In this document: positions 8,464 to 17,550 of the stretch, piece after piece
How positions within the stretch are numbered: the first letter of the stretch is position 1
Layout of the letters: every line of letters starts with the position of its first letter
Source: an uncultured Pelagibacteraceae bacterium
GTDB taxonomy: Bacteria; Pseudomonadota; Alphaproteobacteria; Pelagibacterales; Pelagibacteraceae
Reading direction: 5' to 3'
NCBI GenBank assembly: GCA_902565935.1
Contig: CACFGT010000002.1
Span: 1 to 64,000, forward strand
DNA: 64,000 nt
Notes under the pieces: model-generated
Database searches by the model: none
The model's input: only the letters and a program-made list of their open reading frames with translations
Told to the model about the DNA's origin: nothing
Made by a program: the position numbers and the translations under genes

Positions 8464-9560
8464 TAAATTAATTCTTGTTTAGTTATCTTTATATCAAAAC
8501 CCTCTAAACCAATAACTTTTTTTGGTGATTTTGTTATTAAAATCATTTTTTTTATCTTTAAATCTTTTATGATTTGAGCACCAATACCATAATTTCTAAT
8601 TTGCTTGTTTTCTTTTTGATTGTTTTTCTTTTCTTTATAATCTTTGAGAGTTTGAGACACAGATTTTAAGTTTGTATCTTTTATAAAAACTAAAACACAA
8701 TTATTATATTTTTTAAAATAATTAAGTGTTTTCTTAAATGAATTTGGTAATTTTTGATTAATCAAATAATTTTGCACAACATTTGAAGAAATTACTCTTA
8801 CTCTTGGAATAATTCCTTTTTTTATAACACCTTTGACTAAACAAAAATGTTCTGAACCATCTAGTAAGTTTTCATAAATTTTGATCTTATATTTTTGATT
8901 ATTAACTTTAATGTCAGATATTTTTTTTAATCTTATTAATTTTTCTTTTTTTAATCGATAAGAAATCAAATCTTCAATTTTACCAATCTTTAAATTATGT
9001 TTTTTGGCAAAGTTAAGTAAATTTTGACCTTTGGCCATTGTTCCATCCTCATTCATAATTTCACAAATTACTGCTGAATTATTTTTTTTTGCAATCTTTG
9101 ATATATCAACTGAAGCCTCTGTATGACCAGCTCTTACAAGGACACCACCATCTTTCGCAATTATAGGAAATACATGACCAGGAGAAACAATATCTTTTTT
9201 ATTTACATTTTTCTTAGAGGCAATCTTGATTGTTCTTGCTCGATCCTTGGCTGATATTCCAGTAGTTATACCTTTTTTTGCCTCAATAGATACAGTGAAG
9301 GCTGTTTTATTTCTTGATTGATTAACTGGTGACATTAAGGTTAGATTTAATCTTTTTGCCTGCAAACTATCTAAAGCTAAACAAATTAACCCACGACCAT
9401 ATTTGGCCATAAAATTAATATTTTTAGCACTAGTATCAGATGTGGAAATTACAAGATCACCCTCGTTCTCTCTTTTTTCGTCATCAACTAAAATAAACAT
9501 GCCTCCTTTTCTTGCGATCTTAATTATTGTTTCAATTGGGGAATAATTACTTTTTTTCAT
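8463..9560 (-). CDS. ribBA: DHBP synthase fused to a degenerate GTP cyclohydrolase II domain (RibBX-like)
   Basis: Residues about 1-205 form an intact 3,4-dihydroxy-2-butanone-4-phosphate synthase: [63 protein letters not shown]. The C-terminal half still shows the GCH II outline (EHFCLVKG at the start, [13 protein letters not shown] near the end). It has lost the three zinc cysteines and the RQEGRG-type catalytic block; the matching region ([15 protein letters not shown] onward) contains no cysteine cluster. From family knowledge this resembles the proteobacterial RibBX variants, in which only the RibB half is active. A separate ribA would be needed elsewhere. It overlaps ribE by 14 nt. Confidence 0.9.
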   Translation of the reverse strand: MKKSNYSPIETIIKIARKGGMFILVDDEKRENEGDLVISTSDTSAKNINFMAKYGRGLICLALDSLQAKRLNLTLMSPVNQSRNKTAFTVSIEAKKGITTGISAKDRARTIKIASKKNVNKKDIVSPGHVFPIIAKDGGVLVRAGHTEASVDISKIAKKNNSAVICEIMNEDGTMAKGQNLLNFAKKHNLKIGKIEDLISYRLKKEKLIRLKKISDIKVNNQKYKIKIYENLLDGSEHFCLVKGVIKKGIIPRVRVISSNVVQNYLINQKLPNSFKKTLNYFKKYNNCVLVFIKDTNLKSVSQTLKDYKEKKNNQKENKQIRNYGIGAQIIKDLKIKKMILITKSPKKVIGLEGFDIKITKQELI

Positions 9561-10140
9561 GTAAGAAATTTTTAACGTATTTAGAAAGTATGTCTATTTC
9601 AACATTAACATAATCACCTTTTTTAATCTTAGATAAGTTAGTTAATTTAAAAGTATGAGGAATTATCCAAATCTGAAAACCTTTTTTGGTAACACTAGAT
9701 ATTGTCAAAGAGATACCATTAATACAAATCGAAGCCTTTTCAATAAGATCTTTTTTTTCATTTTTTTTAATTTCAAAATCAAAAAGATATGATCTATCTA
9801 TCTTTTTAATTTCTATAACCTTACTGATTGTATCAACATGTCCTTGACAAATATGACCAGAAATTTTTTGACCATATTTGAGTGGAAGTTCTAAATTTAT
9901 AAGGTCATTAATTCTTATATAATTAAATTTTGATCTTTTGATAGTTTCATTTGAGAGATAAAACTCCATTACTTTCTTTTTTATAGAAATCAATGTTAGG
10001 CAGACACCATCACAAGCAATTGAAACACCAATATCTTTTTTTGTTACTTTGAGATCTGATTTTATGTATATATTTGTGCCCTTAGGTCTTTTTTGAATTT
10101 TCTTAACAATTCCTTTATTAAATATTATTCCATTAAACAT
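9547..10140 (-). CDS. ribE: Riboflavin synthase alpha chain
   Basis: Riboflavin synthase dismutates two lumazine molecules to riboflavin. The 197-residue protein has the two expected repeated barrels: the first with MFNGIIFNKGIV, DGVCLTL and GHICQGHVDT, the second with SICINGISLTISS and the C-terminal IPHTFKLTNL. Many laboratories also call this gene ribC. It lies 1 nt downstream of ribD in the rib cluster. Confidence 0.95.
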   Translation of the reverse strand: MFNGIIFNKGIVKKIQKRPKGTNIYIKSDLKVTKKDIGVSIACDGVCLTLISIKKKVMEFYLSNETIKRSKFNYIRINDLINLELPLKYGQKISGHICQGHVDTISKVIEIKKIDRSYLFDFEIKKNEKKDLIEKASICINGISLTISSVTKKGFQIWIIPHTFKLTNLSKIKKGDYVNVEIDILSKYVKNFLHEKK

Positions 10141-10141
10141 T

Positions 10142-11248
10142 TTATCTTTTATAAATTGTAATATTATCTTTTGCCAGTTTAGTAATAACTTTTGACACGT
10201 TTTTATACTTTTTTTTTAGAATATCATTAGACGTAAAAAACACATGTTTATCGTTTTTTATTAAGTTTTTTGGACTTTTAAGTAGGTAAAATTGATCAGC
10301 TAATTTATAAGAAAGAATATTTTTTGTTATTTTATCCCCTCCTTCAATTAATAAACTTCTTATTCCTAATCTAAATAATTTTCTTAAAATAATAGTAAGG
10401 TCAAATTTTCCTTTATTATTTAATTTCATCTTAAACAGTAAAATTTTTTTATTTCTTAAAATCCTAATTTTTTGTTTATTCAAAGAATTATGAAATATTA
10501 TTGTATTATGTTTCTTTACTGTATTAAAAATATAAGTATTCAATTTGATATCCAAATCTTTATCTAAAATTATTCTCTTTGGCGAAAAATTTTCAAAACC
10601 TTTTAATCGGCAATTTAATTTAGGATTATCAATGTTAAGAGTTTTACTTGAGATCAAAATTCCATCATGTTTGTACCTTAGGTAATGAGTTAATTTATCT
10701 GTTGATTGGTCAGTAATTCTTCTTACATTCTTACTATAAATAAGACGATTCTTTGAAATTGCTAACTTAGCTGTAACAAATGGTAATTTGTATTTTCTAT
10801 TTTTTATATATGAATCATATAAATTGTTCGCTTCTTTTTTTAAAAGACCCTTTCTCACTTTAATATTCTTTTTACTTAAGATATTAAAACTTTTACCTTT
10901 CACTTTTTTATCAATATCATTCATTGAATAAATAACTTCTTTAATACCACTTTTTATAATCTTTTTTGTACATGGAGGGGTTTTTCCATAATGGTTACAC
11001 GGTTCAAGTGTTACATACATTTTAGAACCAGATAAATTTTGAACTGAATTATTTATAGCATTAGATTCAGCATGTGGTCTTCCATTTAAGCCTGTTTGTC
11101 CTATAGAAATTATTTCATCATTTTTTACTATTAAGCATCCAACAGAGGGATTTTCACCTGTAAGACCTTTTCTAACTTTTGCTAAATTAATAGCAATTTG
11201 CATATATTTCTTATCTTTTAATGAAAAATTATCTTTTTTTGTAGACAT
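10142..11248 (-). CDS. ribD: Bifunctional riboflavin deaminase/reductase RibD
   Basis: The protein carries out deamination and side-chain reduction of the pyrimidine intermediate of riboflavin synthesis. The N-terminal deaminase has the zinc ligands in HAESNAI and [13 protein letters not shown]. The C-terminal reductase domain (from about residue 150) includes [13 protein letters not shown] and [14 protein letters not shown]. The start used overlaps nrdR by 20 nt. A second in-frame ATG 45 nt downstream, just before the conserved [10 protein letters not shown] block, is an alternative. The 368-residue length is normal. Confidence 0.93.
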   Translation of the reverse strand: MSTKKDNFSLKDKKYMQIAINLAKVRKGLTGENPSVGCLIVKNDEIISIGQTGLNGRPHAESNAINNSVQNLSGSKMYVTLEPCNHYGKTPPCTKKIIKSGIKEVIYSMNDIDKKVKGKSFNILSKKNIKVRKGLLKKEANNLYDSYIKNRKYKLPFVTAKLAISKNRLIYSKNVRRITDQSTDKLTHYLRYKHDGILISSKTLNIDNPKLNCRLKGFENFSPKRIILDKDLDIKLNTYIFNTVKKHNTIIFHNSLNKQKIRILRNKKILLFKMKLNNKGKFDLTIILRKLFRLGIRSLLIEGGDKITKNILSYKLADQFYLLKSPKNLIKNDKHVFFTSNDILKKKYKNVSKVITKLAKDNITIYKR

Positions 11249-11687
11249 CTAATTTGTCCACAAATTGTACAAAATCTTTTTCTTCTCTAAAATTTCTATA
11301 AACGCTTGCAAACCGAACATAAGCTACTGGATCAAGTTCTTTTAAACCCTCCATTACCATAGTACCGATTGTATTACTCGAGATTTCATTTTGACCAAGT
11401 TCTTCTAAAGATCTTGTGATTTTACTTATAAATTTTTCAACAGTTTCTGTATCTAAAGGTCTTTTCTTTAAAGCGATATAAATTGACTTTGATAATTTAT
11501 CACGATCAAAAGATGATTTTCGCCCATTTTTTTTTACAACCATAACTTCTCGATGTTGTATTCTTTCGAAAGTTGTAAACCTTGCACCACAACTACAAAG
11601 TCTTCTTCTTCTTATTGCAGTTCCATCTTCAGTTGGACGGGAATCTACTACAGATGTTTCACCTTTTTTTTCACAGGGACAAATCAT
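11229..11687 (-). CDS. nrdR: Transcriptional repressor NrdR with CxC zinc knuckles
   Basis: NrdR senses dATP/ATP through an ATP-cone and represses ribonucleotide reductase genes. The 152-residue product has the zinc-ribbon region with [21 protein letters not shown], then an ATP-cone ([16 protein letters not shown] onward). In the standard protein both zinc knuckles are C-x-x-C. Here they are C3-P-C5 and C31-S-C33, each one residue tighter, while total domain length matches E. coli NrdR. Its start overlaps the glyA stop by 4 nt, so it is cotranslated with glyA and the rib genes. Confidence 0.93.
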   Translation of the reverse strand: MICPCEKKGETSVVDSRPTEDGTAIRRRRLCSCGARFTTFERIQHREVMVVKKNGRKSSFDRDKLSKSIYIALKKRPLDTETVEKFISKITRSLEELGQNEISSNTIGTMVMEGLKELDPVAYVRFASVYRNFREEKDFVQFVDKLDVYKKR

Positions 11688-12997
11688 TTACTTAAGTTTT
11701 TATAAATTGGAAAATTAGAGCATAAATTAACAACTTCATCTTTTACTTCATTTTCCACTTTACTGTTATCCTCTGGATTTTCAGATAAACCTTTAATAAC
11801 TTTTGTAATTAATTCTCCAACTTTCTCAAATTCTTTTAAACCAAAACCTCTAGTCGTTGCAGCTTGAGAGCCTAATCTTATCCCTGAGGTGATCATCGGT
11901 TTTTCGGTATCAAATGGAATACCATTCTTATTACATGTGATGTTAGCTCTACACAAACTTTCTGCAGCAACATTTCCTTTAACGTTAAAAGGTCTTAAAT
12001 CAACTAACATTAGATGAGTATCAGTTCCGCCTGAGTAAATCTTGAAACCGTTATTTTTTAATGTTTCGGCTAGTATTTTTGCATTAGCTAAAACATTTTT
12101 TATATAAGTTTGGAATTCTGGTTTTAGTGCCTCAAAAAAGCCTGCTGCTTTTGCAGCAATAATATGCATTAGAGGACCACCTTGGTAACCTGGAAAGACA
12201 GCTGTATCAAATTTTTTACCAAGTTCAGGATCATTAGATAATATGATACCACCTCTTGCACTTCTAAAAACTTTATGTGTAGTCGATGTAACCACATGAG
12301 CATAGTCACATGGGTTAGGATAACCTTTTCCAGCAACAAGACCTGAAAAATGAGCCATGTCTACCATTAGATAGGCTCCAACTTTGTCCGCTATTTCTCT
12401 AAATCTTTTAAAATCAATAACTCTTGAATATGCACTACCTCCAGCAATAATAAGTTTTGGTTTATGTTCAAGTGCAAGTTTTTCAACATTATCATAATCT
12501 ATAAGCTCAGATTTTTTATCAACGTCATAACTTATTGCATTAAACCATTTTCCAGACATAGAAATTTTCAGTCCATGTGTAATGTGACCACCTGAGTTTA
12601 AACTCATCCCCAAAAAAGTATCATTCGGTTTTAATAAAGCTAAAAAGACAGCACCATTTGCTTGAGCACCTGAATGAGGTTGAACATTTGCATATTTACA
12701 ATTAAAGAGTTTTTTAATTCTTTCTAAAGCTAATTGTTCAGCAACATCTACATGTTCACACCCATTATAATATCTCTTGCCAGGATAACCTTCCGCATAT
12801 TTATTTGTTAAAACCGAACCTTGAGCTTCTAAAACAGCCTGTGACACAATATTTTCAGATGCTATAAGTTCAATGTGATTTTGTTGTCTTATTAATTCAT
12901 CATTGATGGCTTTAAATAAATCTGGATCTGACTTTTTAAGACTTTTTTCAAAAAAATCCTGATAACTTTCATTAATATATTTTGTTTCACTAGACAT
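11684..12997 (-). CDS. glyA: Serine hydroxymethyltransferase
   Basis: GlyA interconverts serine and glycine with tetrahydrofolate/methylene-THF, using PLP. The 437-residue product shows [31 protein letters not shown], and the PLP-lysine block [20 protein letters not shown]. It has an extra 15-20 N-terminal residues relative to E. coli. No glycine riboswitch is possible in the 7-nt gap to rpiB. In this window it is the natural partner of sarcosine oxidase (31439-36532), since both handle methylene-THF and glycine. Confidence 0.97.
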   Translation of the reverse strand: MSSETKYINESYQDFFEKSLKKSDPDLFKAINDELIRQQNHIELIASENIVSQAVLEAQGSVLTNKYAEGYPGKRYYNGCEHVDVAEQLALERIKKLFNCKYANVQPHSGAQANGAVFLALLKPNDTFLGMSLNSGGHITHGLKISMSGKWFNAISYDVDKKSELIDYDNVEKLALEHKPKLIIAGGSAYSRVIDFKRFREIADKVGAYLMVDMAHFSGLVAGKGYPNPCDYAHVVTSTTHKVFRSARGGIILSNDPELGKKFDTAVFPGYQGGPLMHIIAAKAAGFFEALKPEFQTYIKNVLANAKILAETLKNNGFKIYSGGTDTHLMLVDLRPFNVKGNVAAESLCRANITCNKNGIPFDTEKPMITSGIRLGSQAATTRGFGLKEFEKVGELITKVIKGLSENPEDNSKVENEVKDEVVNLCSNFPIYKNLSK

Positions 12998-13004
12998 ATT
13001 TTTT

Positions 13005-13430
13005 CTAAATTTTTTTTACTCTTTTGTTGTGTCTACCACCCTCAAATTTTGTTTTCATAAATACCTCTATACATTTGAAAGCGGTATTTTTTTTAGTTAA
13101 CCTAGATCCTAATGTTATAATATTTGCATTGTTATGCAATCTAGATAATTTAGTGTTTTTTACGGAATAACACACTGCAGCTCTTATTTTTTTATGTCTA
13201 TTTGCTGCCATTGACATGCCCATTCCAGATCCACAAACCAAAATACCCATATTTTTACTATTATTACTCACCTTTCTACAGAGTTTGTGAGCATAATCTG
13301 GATAATTAACAGATTTTTTTGAATTGTCGGTCCCCAAATCTTGGAACCTGTATTTTCTCTTAAATTTTTTTTTAATTTGTTCTTTAAGTATATAACCAGC
13401 ATGATCTGATGAAATAAATATTTTTTTCAA
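13005..13430 (-). CDS. rpiB: Ribose-5-phosphate isomerase B
   Basis: RpiB interconverts ribose-5-phosphate and ribulose-5-phosphate in the pentose phosphate pathway. The 141-residue LacAB/RpiB-fold protein has [14 protein letters not shown] at the N-terminus, DYAHKLC, and the catalytic-cysteine/oxyanion block [24 protein letters not shown]. It sits directly upstream of glyA in the same direction. It is the type B isomerase, unrelated to RpiA. Confidence 0.94.
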   Translation of the reverse strand: MKKIFISSDHAGYILKEQIKKKFKRKYRFQDLGTDNSKKSVNYPDYAHKLCRKVSNNSKNMGILVCGSGMGMSMAANRHKKIRAAVCYSVKNTKLSRLHNNANIITLGSRLTKKNTAFKCIEVFMKTKFEGGRHNKRVKKI

Positions 13431-13431
13431 A

Positions 13432-14022
13432 TTAATTAAATTTATGATCTAAAACACAAGCTACCAGGTGAATTCTATTTTCTTCTCCACCATTAAAAGC
13501 ATTATGATATTTTGTATTGTTTGTAATCCACACTGATCCATCAGCTGGTAAATGTTTTGCGACATTGTCAATAACCATGATAGATCCAGGGTTCGTTATA
13601 ATTGGAATATGTAGTCTTGGTTCTGGATCTCTATGCCAACTCAAAGTTGATCTTGGTGTTTTTAATAAAATTCTAACTCTACCTAATTTATATTTTGCAG
13701 ACAGTACATCAAAAACCTCTTTAAAATATGTATCTTTATACTCTTCAATAAATTCAGAATATGCAGCTTCATTTATTTTCTCATCTCTTACAACTTCCTT
13801 ACCAGTCGCATCTGGCTTTGTCCAAAATACACCTCTTGCCTTATGACCTTTGATAGAATCTGGATCGCCAGGAATTTGAGTAAGAGATATAGCTCCAAAA
13901 TTTGATACACCCTCGGGACCACTAAAATTTTTAATTTGTAAAATCTCTTTATAAGCCTTTTGTAGTTTATTAATGTCAAATTTGACGTCTTGTTTTTCAA
14001 AATCGTTAAAATTTAAATCCAT
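13432..14022 (-). CDS. 2-oxoglutarate/Fe(II) oxygenase-like protein (aspartyl/asparaginyl beta-hydroxylase fold)
   Basis: The C-terminal half carries the features of the aspartyl/asparaginyl beta-hydroxylase cupin family. An HxD iron-ligand motif lies at H130/D132 (LSWHRDPEPRLHIPI), a distal ligand at H173 (KYHNAFNGG), and a downstream R183 suits 2-oxoglutarate binding. The substrate cannot be told: the family includes protein, peptide and lipid hydroxylases. It is soluble, 196 residues, with no signal peptide. It lies 1 nt upstream of rpiB and divergent from hemB, neither of which suggests a role. Confidence 0.7.
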   Translation of the reverse strand: MDLNFNDFEKQDVKFDINKLQKAYKEILQIKNFSGPEGVSNFGAISLTQIPGDPDSIKGHKARGVFWTKPDATGKEVVRDEKINEAAYSEFIEEYKDTYFKEVFDVLSAKYKLGRVRILLKTPRSTLSWHRDPEPRLHIPIITNPGSIMVIDNVAKHLPADGSVWITNNTKYHNAFNGGEENRIHLVACVLDHKFN

Positions 14023-14053
14023 AAGATTGTTTAATATCTTTTTTGAGTTATAT

Positions 14054-14080
14054 TTGTATATAACATTTGTCGCATATAAT
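14054..14080 (+). promoter_or_regulatory. Candidate promoter for hemB
   Basis: A perfect TATAAT (14075-14080) is preceded after 15 nt by TTGTAT (14054-14059). The -10 element ends only 11 nt before the hemB ATG at 14092, so the predicted transcript would have a leader of about five bases. No Shine-Dalgarno sequence is present. Pattern match only. Confidence 0.42.
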
Positions 14081-14091
14081 AAATATATTTA

Positions 14092-15084
14092 ATGATGATT
14101 ACAGGTAAATTTCCATCTTTGAGACTTAGACGCAGTAGAAAGAACGACTGGTCTAGAAGACTTGTTCAAGAAAACAATCTTACACCCAATGATTTTATTT
14201 TACCTATCTTTTTAATTGATGGAAAAAACAAAAAACAAAGCATTAAAACAATGCCTGATGTTTATCGTTATACTTTAGATAAGTTAAGCTCTGTAGTCGA
14301 TAAAGCAGTAAATAAGGGTTTACCTATGATTGCACTATTTCCATATACTGAAAAAAAAAAGAAAAATGCACTTGGAACAGAAGCTTTAAATGAAGACAAT
14401 CTTGTCTGTAAAGCAATTCAATTAATAAAGAAAAAATATAACAACGAAATTGGCATAATGTGTGATGTAGCTTTAGATCCTTATACATCACATGGACATG
14501 ACGGATTACTAAAATCTGGATATGTTTTAAATGATGAAACAAATAAAATCTTAATCAATCAATCTCTTTTACAAGCACAAATGGGATGTGATGTATTAGC
14601 ACCATCAGATATGATGGATGGAAGAATTGGTGAAATTAGAAAATCACTTGATAAAAATGGATTTAAGATGACTCAAATTTTATCTTACGCTGTGAAGTAT
14701 GCATCGAATTTTTATGGACCTTTTCGTGATGCAGTTGGATCAAAAAAAACACTTCAAGGAAATAAAAAAAATTACCAAATGGATTTTAAAAATAGTGATG
14801 AAGCCTTAAGAGAAGTTGCTTTAGATATTAAAGAAGGTGCAGATATGGTAATGGTAAAACCTGGACTACCCTATCTAGATATTATCAAACTTGTAAAACA
14901 AAATTTTAAAGTTCCCGTTATGGCTTACCAAGTTTCTGGTGAATATAGTTTATTGTCTAATGGTATTAAAAAAAACATTGTAAATAATCAAGTGATAATA
15001 GAAAGTTTAATTGCATTTAAAAGAGCTGGAGCAAATGCAATTATTAGTTATTATGCAGACAGATTAGATCAGATACTTCGTTGA
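14092..15084 (+). CDS. hemB: Porphobilinogen synthase (delta-aminolevulinate dehydratase)
   Basis: HemB condenses two 5-aminolevulinate molecules to porphobilinogen for heme synthesis. The 330-residue product shows FPSLRLRRSRKNDWSRRLV, MCDVALDPYTSHGHDG, DVLAPSDMMDGRIGEIR, FYGPFRDA and the Schiff-base lysine block MVKPGLPYLDI. The metal-site segment has DVALDPYTSHGHDG, the cysteine-poor, Mg-type version. A second ATG lies one codon downstream. It faces recO with zero spacer between stops. Confidence 0.96.
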   Translation: MMITGKFPSLRLRRSRKNDWSRRLVQENNLTPNDFILPIFLIDGKNKKQSIKTMPDVYRYTLDKLSSVVDKAVNKGLPMIALFPYTEKKKKNALGTEALNEDNLVCKAIQLIKKKYNNEIGIMCDVALDPYTSHGHDGLLKSGYVLNDETNKILINQSLLQAQMGCDVLAPSDMMDGRIGEIRKSLDKNGFKMTQILSYAVKYASNFYGPFRDAVGSKKTLQGNKKNYQMDFKNSDEALREVALDIKEGADMVMVKPGLPYLDIIKLVKQNFKVPVMAYQVSGEYSLLSNGIKKNIVNNQVIIESLIAFKRAGANAIISYYADRLDQILR

Positions 15085-15765
15085 TTACTTGAGAGTATTT
15101 AAAAATTGAACTCTATTAAATGGATGACTTAAATTATTAGGCCTCAATATAGTCTTATCTAAGTAGTCTCCAACTAGTCTAAATCCATCTACTAATGTCT
15201 GTAAATTGTCTACTTTTATATCTTTATCAATTAAAAAGTTAGGAATATTTTTTTTGTTTATTTGTGATTTAGTAAAATATTTAAGCTCATTACCAATTAT
15301 TTTTTTTTCAACTAATCTATTTAATTCTAAATCGTAACCAAGATTTTTAAATAACTCTAATTCCCATAAGATATATTTTTGTATCCAAGCATCGTTACCC
15401 AAAAATTCATAAAAATCTAATATCAATTCAAATATTTTTTCATTTTTTTGAGACTCAGCTGTCAAAATTTTAATAAGACTCATGGCAGATAAAATACAAC
15501 ATAGCTTTTTTTTTTCCTCAAAATATATAGGAGATAATGCCTTTTCAATTTCTAATTTAAAGTAACCTAGTTGGCTATCAGATTTTGAATTAAAACTTAC
15601 ATGAAGTTTATTTCCTATTTGAAGATAATTCTTAATTTTTTTTGAAGTACCACCAAATATAATTCCTGTAACTTTACCATGAGATTGGGTATATATTTCA
15701 GCAATTAAAGAGTTTTCGTTATATTTATTCTTCGAAATTAAAAAACCTTTGTCATCCCAATTCAT
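15085..15765 (-). CDS. recO: DNA repair protein RecO
   Basis: RecO loads RecA onto SSB-coated DNA in the RecFOR pathway. The 226-residue product has the N-terminal OB-fold signature WDDKGFLISKNKYNENSLIAEIYTQSHGKVTGIIFGG in recognisable pieces, and the C-terminal helical domain (YILWELELFKNLGYDLEL). The zinc-finger cysteines seen in some RecO proteins are missing, as is common in alphaproteobacteria. It follows rnc directly; the era gene that usually lies between them is not there. Confidence 0.88.
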   Translation of the reverse strand: MNWDDKGFLISKNKYNENSLIAEIYTQSHGKVTGIIFGGTSKKIKNYLQIGNKLHVSFNSKSDSQLGYFKLEIEKALSPIYFEEKKKLCCILSAMSLIKILTAESQKNEKIFELILDFYEFLGNDAWIQKYILWELELFKNLGYDLELNRLVEKKIIGNELKYFTKSQINKKNIPNFLIDKDIKVDNLQTLVDGFRLVGDYLDKTILRPNNLSHPFNRVQFLNTLK

Positions 15766-15766
15766 T

Positions 15767-16429
15767 TTATACTATATCATTTAAACATAAGACAGCCGCA
15801 TTTTGTTCTGCATCTTTTTTTGATTTTCCTTGTGAAACATAAAATTTAGTGTCATGTAGCTTAACTCCAACCTTAAATAATGGTTTATGTTTTGGTCCAG
15901 TATTAGAAATCACTTTGTAAACTGGAAGTTTTTTGAATTTTTTTAGTGAAAATTCTTGTAGTTTTGTTTTTGCATCTATATGGGTTACAATACTTTTTTT
16001 AATATGATCTGACCATAAATTTAAAATAACTTTTTCAACAATCTGAAATCCTTGATCAAGATAAATAGATCCTATAAGAGCCTCACAACTATCAGATAAA
16101 ACTTTATCTTCAATCAAATTTTTTTTATTTCTCAGGTTGAATGTTAAAACATATTTATCTAACTCAATCTTTTTTGCAATTTCTAAACATGTCTTTTTAT
16201 TTACAAGAGATGCAAATTTTTTATCAAGAATTCCCTCTTTTTCATTTGGATATATTTCCAAAAGTTTTTTTGCCATAACCAAACCCAATACACGATCACC
16301 AAGAAATTCTATTTTTTCATTATTATTCTTTTTATCGAAACTTTTATGCGTTAATGATTTCACTAATAAACTTTTATTCTTAAAACTTATTTTTATTTTT
16401 TTTTCTAAATTTTGATAATCTATTTTCAT
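15767..16429 (-). CDS. rnc: Ribonuclease III
   Basis: RNase III cleaves double-stranded RNA in rRNA and mRNA processing. The 220-residue protein has the nuclease signature NEKIEFLGDRVLG with E38, E41 and D45, and a second acidic cluster in DSCEALIGSIYLD. It ends in a dsRNA-binding domain (KTKLQEFSLKKFKKLPVY, then GKSKKDAEQNAA). The start overlaps the lepB stop by 1 nt, giving a tight lepB-rnc-recO run. Confidence 0.95.
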   Translation of the reverse strand: MKIDYQNLEKKIKISFKNKSLLVKSLTHKSFDKKNNNEKIEFLGDRVLGLVMAKKLLEIYPNEKEGILDKKFASLVNKKTCLEIAKKIELDKYVLTFNLRNKKNLIEDKVLSDSCEALIGSIYLDQGFQIVEKVILNLWSDHIKKSIVTHIDAKTKLQEFSLKKFKKLPVYKVISNTGPKHKPLFKVGVKLHDTKFYVSQGKSKKDAEQNAAVLCLNDIV

Positions 16430-17163
16430 TATTGTATCTTTTTAAAAAATCTATCAAATCGTATAGATTTGTTCCATTTCCAAAATGCAAATATACTTCC
16501 GATATTTTTATCTGAAGAAAAGAAAATAAAACGTGCTTTACCAACTAAGTTATTTTTGTGAACATATCCAACGCTTGTTAAAAATCTACTATCTTTTGAA
16601 CAATCTCTATTATCTCCTAAAAAAAAATAATGATTCTCTGGGACGATAAAAGTGTCTGAATTTTGGAAAGAAAAGTCTTTTAAATAAACAGAAATATATT
16701 TTCTATTATTAGGTAATAATTCTTCAAAAGTGAAAACATCTAATTTTTTTTTTCCACAAAAAATAACGTCCGAACTTGATATTTTTGATTTAATTATTTC
16801 AGAATTATTTAAATATAAATTTGAGTCTATAAATCTTATTTCATCTCCAGGTAAACCAATCAGTCTTTTAATATAATCCGTTCTATTATCTGCTGGAGTT
16901 TTAAATACTACAACATCTCCTCTTTGTGGTTTCTCAAAAAGGATTCTACCTTTGAATATTGGAGGGCTAAAAGGAAAAGAATGCTTACTGTAACCGTATG
17001 AATATTTTGTAACAAAAAGTCTATCACCAACCAATAAATTTGGTTCCATTGAGGAAGATGGAATATAAAAAGGTTGTATAAACAGAGATCTAATTATCAC
17101 TGCAATAATCAATGCATAAATAAGGGTCTTTAAATTTTCAATAATAAAATTTTTATTTAACAT
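16429..17163 (-). CDS. lepB: Signal peptidase I
   Basis: LepB removes signal peptides of exported proteins at the periplasmic face. The 244-residue product has one N-terminal membrane anchor (residues about 13-30), the catalytic Ser in IPSSSMEP (S38), the catalytic Lys in YIKRLIGLPGD (K99), and the GDNRDCSKDSR box. It is separated by 2 nt from acpS, keeping the acpS-lepB-rnc alphaproteobacterial order. Confidence 0.95.
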   Translation of the reverse strand: MLNKNFIIENLKTLIYALIIAVIIRSLFIQPFYIPSSSMEPNLLVGDRLFVTKYSYGYSKHSFPFSPPIFKGRILFEKPQRGDVVVFKTPADNRTDYIKRLIGLPGDEIRFIDSNLYLNNSEIIKSKISSSDVIFCGKKKLDVFTFEELLPNNRKYISVYLKDFSFQNSDTFIVPENHYFFLGDNRDCSKDSRFLTSVGYVHKNNLVGKARFIFFSSDKNIGSIFAFWKWNKSIRFDRFFKKIQ

Positions 17164-17165
17164 TG

Positions 17166-17549
17166 CTAAACTTGTAAAATTGTAAATGCTACTGAATAAT
17201 CTTTTTCATCTGAAATTGAAAGAAACAAATCAAATTTTTTAACTTTAAATCTTTTATTAATGATTTTCTTAATTTTTGGTGAAACATAGTAATATGGTTT
17301 ACCTAATTTATCGTTCAAAATTTCAATATCTTTATAATTCAAATTTTTTCTAAAACCGGTTCCTAGAGCTTTCGATAAAGACTCTTTAGCAGCAAATCTT
17401 TTAGCAAAATAATTCAACTTTTTTTTAATTTTTTTAGAAAATTTTATTTCATTTTTCCCATAGATTCTTTTAATAAAGATTTTTTTTTGTGATAATAATT
17501 TAAATCTTTTATTATGTATTATATCAACACCGACGCCCAAAACTTTCAT
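17166..17549 (-). CDS. acpS: Holo-[acyl-carrier-protein] synthase
   Basis: AcpS transfers phosphopantetheine from CoA to acyl carrier protein. The 127-residue product has the Mg-binding VGVDIIHNKRF (D9) and FAAKESLSKALGTGF (E56) motifs and the C-terminal LSISDEKDYSVAFTIL strand pair. It lies 1 nt downstream of pdxJ. Confidence 0.94.
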   Translation of the reverse strand: MKVLGVGVDIIHNKRFKLLSQKKIFIKRIYGKNEIKFSKKIKKKLNYFAKRFAAKESLSKALGTGFRKNLNYKDIEILNDKLGKPYYYVSPKIKKIINKRFKVKKFDLFLSISDEKDYSVAFTILQV

Positions 17550-17550
17550 T

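Noticed and set aside
11229-11687. Possible FMN riboswitch controlling the riboflavin genes
   Set aside because: The rib genes overlap nrdR and each other; there is no untranslated leader to hold an RFN element.
12998-13004. Possible glycine riboswitch upstream of glyA, as known for other glycine genes in SAR11
   Set aside because: Only 7 bases separate glyA from rpiB, so no aptamer can fit.
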